DNA of 15,471 bases. It comes from Hyphococcus sp. Lineage in GTDB: Bacteria > Pseudomonadota > Alphaproteobacteria > Caulobacterales > Parvularculaceae. Below the pieces are notes generated by a model, which was not told the origin of the DNA, ran no database searches, and saw only the letters and a list, made by a program, of their open reading frames with translations. Where the stretch lies: NCBI GenBank assembly GCA_021604585.1, contig BQJG01000074.1, positions 1-15,471 of the forward strand, written 5' to 3'. Positions 14,350 to 15,471 of the stretch are shown here, piece by piece. Numbering within the stretch: position 1 is the stretch's first letter; every line of letters starts with the position of its first letter. A program made the translations under genes and the position numbers.

Positions 14350-15423
14350 ATGATTCCTCAGGAAAAACTCGACGCGCTGATCTCGAAATTCGAGAAGATC
14401 GAAGCCTCCATGGCCACTGCGACGAAGGTGGACGACATTGTCCGCCTGTCGAAAGAGCATGGCGAACTGAAAGAAGTCGTGGAGAAATCCCGCGAGCTTT
14501 CTTCCGTGCGCAAACAGATGGCGGAACTGAAAGAGCTTGCCGAGTCCGACGATGGCGATATGGCCGATTTGGCCTATGAGGAACTGCAGGAGCTAAAAGA
14601 AAAGGCGCCTGACATCGAGCATGAGTTGCAGATCATGCTGTTGCCGAAAGATAAAGCCGATGACTCGTCGGTCATTCTCGAAGTGCGCGCCGGCACCGGC
14701 GGCGACGAAGCCGCGATTTTCGCCGGCGATCTCTTCCGCATGTATCAGCGCTACGCCCAGCTGCAGGGTTGGAAAGTAGACATCCTTTCGGCATCAGAAG
14801 CGGAAATGGGCGGCTATAAGGAAATTCAGGCCAATATTTCCGGCGATGGCGTTTTCGCCAAGATGAAATTTGAATCCGGCGTGCACCGCGTTCAGCGCGT
14901 GCCGGACACAGAAACCCAAGGGCGGGTGCACACCTCCGCCGCAACGGTCGCGGTGCTGCCGGAACCCGAAGAAGTCGACATCGAAATCGCAGAGTCCGAT
15001 CTGCGCATTGACGTGTTTCGTGCCTCGGGGCCGGGCGGTCAGTCGGTGAACACGACGGACTCAGCTGTGCGCATCACGCATATTCCGACCGGCGTTGTGG
15101 TCATCCAGCAGGATGAAAAGTCCCAGCACAAAAACCGCGCCAAGGCGCTGAAAGTCTTGCGCGCAAGGCTTTACGATGCAGAGCGCGCTCGCGCGGACGC
15201 TGAGCGGGCCGCTGCGCGCAAGGGCATGGTTGGGACGGGTGATAGGTCGGAACGAATCCGTACCTATAATTTCCCGCAAAGCCGGATGACCGATCATCGC
15301 ATCAATCTGACGCTCTACAATCTTGACGAAATTATTCGCGGCGATGGCGTTGAAGCGGTGGTCGAGGCGCTGATCACCCAAGACCGTGCCGACCGCCTGT
15401 CAGACATGCAGGAAAATGCGTAA
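14350..15423 (+). CDS. prfA: Peptide chain release factor 1 (RF1)
   Basis: Releases finished proteins at UAA and UAG codons. The 357 residues fit the family length. The N-terminal coiled-coil domain is Lys/Glu-rich (1-100), and the core has the G-T-G-G-D-E-A-A-I-F-A-G-D-L segment (115-128). The codon-reading tripeptide is P-D-T in R-V-P-D-T-E-T-Q-G-R-V-H-T-S-A (E. coli RF1 has P-A-T), followed by H-T-S-A-A-T-V-A-V-L-P-E. The catalytic loop G-P-G-G-Q-S-V-N is intact (Q at about 235), and an R-T-Y-N-F-P-Q motif follows. The ATG at 14350 starts at the conserved N-terminus with a weak purine-rich site. The stop overlaps the prmC start by 8 bp, indicating an operon with coupled translation. Confidence 0.97.
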   Translation: MIPQEKLDALISKFEKIEASMATATKVDDIVRLSKEHGELKEVVEKSRELSSVRKQMAELKELAESDDGDMADLAYEELQELKEKAPDIEHELQIMLLPKDKADDSSVILEVRAGTGGDEAAIFAGDLFRMYQRYAQLQGWKVDILSASEAEMGGYKEIQANISGDGVFAKMKFESGVHRVQRVPDTETQGRVHTSAATVAVLPEPEEVDIEIAESDLRIDVFRASGPGGQSVNTTDSAVRITHIPTGVVVIQQDEKSQHKNRAKALKVLRARLYDAERARADAERAAARKGMVGTGDRSERIRTYNFPQSRMTDHRINLTLYNLDEIIRGDGVEAVVEALITQDRADRLSDMQENA

Positions 15424-15471
15424 GCTTGACGCAGCGCCCGTCTCGATTGGCGATGCATTGACAATGGGCGC
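15416..15471 (+). CDS. prmC: PrmC, release factor glutamine N5-methyltransferase (5' end only)
   Basis: Start of a gene cut by the window end, 18 codons visible. The ATG at 15416 overlaps the last codons of prfA in another frame and is preceded by CAGGAAA as ribosome binding site. It encodes M-R-K-L-D-A-A-P-V-S-I-G-D-A-L-T-M-G, matching the I-G-D-A-L pattern near the N-terminus of PrmC/HemK proteins. The family methylates the GGQ glutamine of RF1 and RF2, and prfA-prmC adjacency is widely conserved, so the identity rests on both the fragment and its position. Confidence 0.8.
   Translation, partial: MRKLDAAPVSIGDALTMG

Noticed and set aside
1..15471. Defence system, prophage, CRISPR array or integrated element
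   Set aside because: No integrase, transposase, repeat-spacer array, tRNA attachment site or toxin-antitoxin pair is visible; the genes are mainly core metabolism and secreted proteins.

Overview
The window looks like ordinary chromosome from an alphaproteobacterium with moderately high GC. The evidence is the set of housekeeping genes and their order: ubiG divergent from lysC, lysC followed closely by ptsP, a rodZ-type gene next to ispG, and prfA overlapping prmC. Several secreted proteins of unknown function and a TonB-type domain fit aquatic lineages such as the Parvularculales or Hyphomonadaceae, but placement below class is a guess. I see no tRNA, rRNA, CRISPR array, transposase, integrase or phage gene.

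The left part (87-5177) is mixed. A minus-strand SF1B (Dda/RecD2-like) helicase comes first, then a small secreted cysteine-containing protein on plus. A tight minus-strand operon follows: nitroreductase, then SRPBCC protein, then exonuclease III (4-5 bp junctions). Divergent from it lies a tandem pair of membrane-anchored ClpP-fold proteins, in which a Ser/His/Asp triad can be proposed and the candidate nucleophile sits in a C-x-S-M-C motif.

The middle (5288-6958) holds two convergent secreted proteins: one with TPR repeats plus a DUF1579-like beta domain, and one of unknown family that seems to share the C-terminal part of that domain. Next is minus-strand ubiG (ubiquinone synthesis), divergent from lysC (aspartokinase), which runs into ptsP (GAF-containing enzyme I of the nitrogen PTS).

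The right part (11631-15471) holds the most unusual gene: a RodZ-type cytoplasmic helix-turn-helix and transmembrane segment joined to a periplasmic TonB C-terminal domain. It sits just upstream of ispG, where rodZ lies in E. coli. A terminator and two inverted copies of one palindromic repeat separate it from ispG. A strong terminator follows ispG, then a small ABM-domain lipoprotein, then prfA. The first 18 codons of prmC, whose product methylates the release factor GGQ glutamine, overlap the prfA end and run off the window.

Most of the window is conserved core genome. I do not see a multi-gene undescribed system. The items most worth a second look are the RodZ-TonB chimera, the ClpP-like tandem pair, the convergent secreted pair and the paired palindromic repeats.
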